NCBI RefSeq assembly: GCF_002902945.1
Contig: NZ_CP026101.1
Span: 2,046,001 to 2,110,000 of the forward strand
DNA: 64,000 nucleotides
Origin: Paraburkholderia caribensis
GTDB taxonomy: Bacteria; Pseudomonadota; Gammaproteobacteria; Burkholderiales; Burkholderiaceae
Reading direction: 5' to 3'
Under the pieces are notes generated by a model, which searched no databases, had not been told where the DNA came from, and was given only the letters and a program-made list of their open reading frames with translations. The position numbers and the translations under genes are program-made. This document shows, piece after piece, positions 62,434-64,000 of this stretch (its first letter is position 1; the number at the start of each line of letters is the position of its first letter).

Positions 62434-63834
62434 TCATTTCGAAAATCCCGGCGCGGCATCGCGCGACGCCGCGCCGCCGAGCAGCGACCGCCATACGGGC
62501 GCATCGCGCTGCTCGGACTGCTCGCCTGGTGTAGACGGCATCGCCGCGCCTTTCGTGAGCGGCGACACCAGATGCGGCGAGACGATGATGAGCAGCTCCT
62601 TGTCGCTCTGCGAGTAGTTCAGTTGCTTGAAGAACGCCCCGAGGATGGGCAGATCGCCAAGCACGGGCACCTTGTCGACGTTCGACGCCGTCTCGCGATC
62701 GATCAGCCCGCCGATCACGAAGCTCTCGCCGTCGCCGAGTTCGACGGTCGTGTCGGCGCGGCGCGTCGTGATGGCGGGCACCGAGATGCCGTTCACCGTC
62801 ACGGCGTGCACGAAGTCGAGCTGGCTTGCTTCGGGCGCGACTTTCAGCGCGATACGCTGCGGGCTGAGCACGGTCGGCGTGAGCGTGAGGCCGACGCCGT
62901 ACGGCTTGTATTCGATCGACGTGGTGCCGAGCCCCTGCGGCACGGGAACGGGAATCTCGCCGCCCGCGAGAAAGCTCGCGCTCTGGCCGGACAGCGCGAC
63001 GAGCGTCGGCTCGGCGAGAATGCGCGCGAGGTTGTTGCTCTCCATCAGGCTCAGGTCGGCGAACAGGTTATGCGCGACCGAGCCGAACACGAGATTGAAG
63101 GCGGACGCGATGGGCATCGTCGAATCGAACGAGGTGCCCTGGCCAGGCGTGAAGGTCGCCTTGTTCAGCGACGAAGGTCCGAACGAGCCGAACGCGAAGC
63201 CGTTGTAGCCTTTCGAGAAATTGAAGCCGATCTGCTTGAGCACGGCGCGGCTGAATTCGACCACACGCACGTCGACCTGCACGACCGGGCGCGTCGCGAT
63301 CGACGAGACGTCGAGCACCGCGCCGCCCTTCCCGTTCGCGCCGGCCGAGGCCGCAGCGCCCGCCGCGACGCTTGCCGCCCGCTGATGCGCTTCCATCGTC
63401 GCGGCCTTGCCCTGGATCACAGCCGTGCCGCCCAGCACCCTTACCTCCGTCGTGCTGTCGTCGAGCAGATGGCTGGCGGCGGCAGAGGTGACGTTCACCG
63501 TATAGGTAAGCGGCGCATCGCCGTCGCGCTCCCACAGCATCACGCTCGTCGTGCCCGCCGATTTGCCGACCAGCAGCACGCCGCCGCGTTTTTTCGCACC
63601 GCTCTTGAGAATCAGCACGTCGGCGACATTCGGATCGCCGACGGCTACACGCATCAGCGCGCGGCCCGCCGCGAGCGTCTGCTGCGCGCCAACGGCGAGG
63701 TCGATGACGGGCGCGGCAGCGGACGCCGGTGCAAGGCCCGCGCTGTCGGCTGCACCGCTCGCGACGGGCCGCGCCGCCATCGGCAGCACGCACACGATCA
63801 TGGCCACGCGCCACGCAAGAATCCGTTTTCTCAT
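62434..63834 (-). CDS. rcpA: RcpA/CpaC outer-membrane secretin
   Basis: The 466-residue protein (ATG at 63834, GGGGGA just before) has a signal peptide, an N-terminal pilus-assembly domain with BON-like region (VLILKSGAKKRGGVLLVG), and a secretin domain whose core is VPVPQGLGTTSIEYKPYGVG and RADTTVELGDGESFVIGGLI. It forms the outer-membrane pore for the Flp pilus. It follows the end of cpaB/rcpC by 95 bp. Confidence 0.93.
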   Translation of the reverse strand: MRKRILAWRVAMIVCVLPMAARPVASGAADSAGLAPASAAAPVIDLAVGAQQTLAAGRALMRVAVGDPNVADVLILKSGAKKRGGVLLVGKSAGTTSVMLWERDGDAPLTYTVNVTSAAASHLLDDSTTEVRVLGGTAVIQGKAATMEAHQRAASVAAGAAASAGANGKGGAVLDVSSIATRPVVQVDVRVVEFSRAVLKQIGFNFSKGYNGFAFGSFGPSSLNKATFTPGQGTSFDSTMPIASAFNLVFGSVAHNLFADLSLMESNNLARILAEPTLVALSGQSASFLAGGEIPVPVPQGLGTTSIEYKPYGVGLTLTPTVLSPQRIALKVAPEASQLDFVHAVTVNGISVPAITTRRADTTVELGDGESFVIGGLIDRETASNVDKVPVLGDLPILGAFFKQLNYSQSDKELLIIVSPHLVSPLTKGAAMPSTPGEQSEQRDAPVWRSLLGGAASRDAAPGFSK

Positions 63835-63929
63835 ATTCCCCCGGACGCGCCTTCGCGCCCTCCCTGGAAGCACGCTTTTTTCATCGACGGTCAACCGCGC
63901 CGTCCGTTTTCATCGCGCCGCGCGCGTTG

Positions 63930-64000
63930 TCACCATGCAAGCGTTTCCGACCGGCCGCCGCGTATCACCTCGATTGCACCGCCCGCCTCAGGCGCGCTGC
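63930..64000 (-). CDS. 3' end of CpaB/RcpC (partial)
   Basis: The last 23 codons are visible, ending GGAIEVIRGGRSETLAW before TGA at 63930. The 'VIRG' tail is typical of CpaB/RcpC, the pilus-secretin partner protein normally encoded just before the secretin. The rest lies beyond the right edge. Confidence 0.7.
   Translation of the reverse strand, partial: SAPEAGGAIEVIRGGRSETLAW

Overview
The window reads as chromosomal DNA of a high-GC betaproteobacterium of the Burkholderiaceae, most likely Paraburkholderia or a close relative. This rests on gene content rather than a search: a Burkholderia-type exopolysaccharide (EPS) locus, an rnr-rlmB pair, a second Hfq, a tad locus carrying a DUF3613 protein, a DUF2968 protein and a sigma-54 regulator, and a very strong G/C bias at third codon positions.

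Region 1 (about 1-24,000) holds a truncated alpha/beta-hydrolase gene and then a Wzx/Wzy-type EPS locus. The locus has a sugar-phosphate transferase that starts the lipid-linked unit, a Wza-type export lipoprotein, a Wzc-type tyrosine kinase, a Wzx flippase and a Wzy-like polymerase. It also has five glycosyltransferases (two GT2, three GT4), three acyltransferase-3 membrane proteins (one with an SGNH domain), a secreted glycoside-hydrolase-like protein and a cupin/JmjC-like protein. No nucleotide-sugar biosynthesis gene and no tyrosine phosphatase gene lies inside the window.

Region 2 (24,000-33,800) is mostly housekeeping: rpiA, an AmiD-like amidase, rlmB, rnr, two tandem near-identical tRNA-Leu(CAG) genes with near-consensus promoters, a GNAT acetyltransferase and an MFS carboxylate transporter. 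Between the amidase and rlmB sits a 660-bp imperfect palindrome with 117-bp arms, each arm containing nested hairpins.

Region 3 (33,900-45,000) is a fatty-acid degradation island: a TetR regulator, FadE-type acyl-CoA dehydrogenase, a high-molecular-weight FabG-type reductase, a MaoC hydratase, a thiolase and FadD, which together cover acyl activation and a complete beta-oxidation turn. An M60-type metallopeptidase gene interrupts it.

Region 4 (45,000-53,100) is mixed: a DUF1571-like exported protein, a VAO-type flavoprotein with a small exported partner, a His/Gly/Trp-rich lipoprotein, and an operon of a 48-residue lipoprotein, an ECF sigma factor and a membrane anti-sigma factor. It also holds an Hfq paralogue with an altered Sm2 motif, two small conserved proteins and a DUF2968 protein.

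Region 5 (53,100-64,000) is a tad (Flp pilus) operon on the minus strand: the end of cpaB/rcpC, the RcpA/CpaC secretin, TadZ/CpaE, TadA/CpaF, TadB, TadC, TadD, a DUF3613 protein, a TadG-like protein and a sigma-54 activator, followed by the DUF2968 gene and a hairpin. The pilin, prepilin peptidase and most of cpaB lie beyond the right edge.
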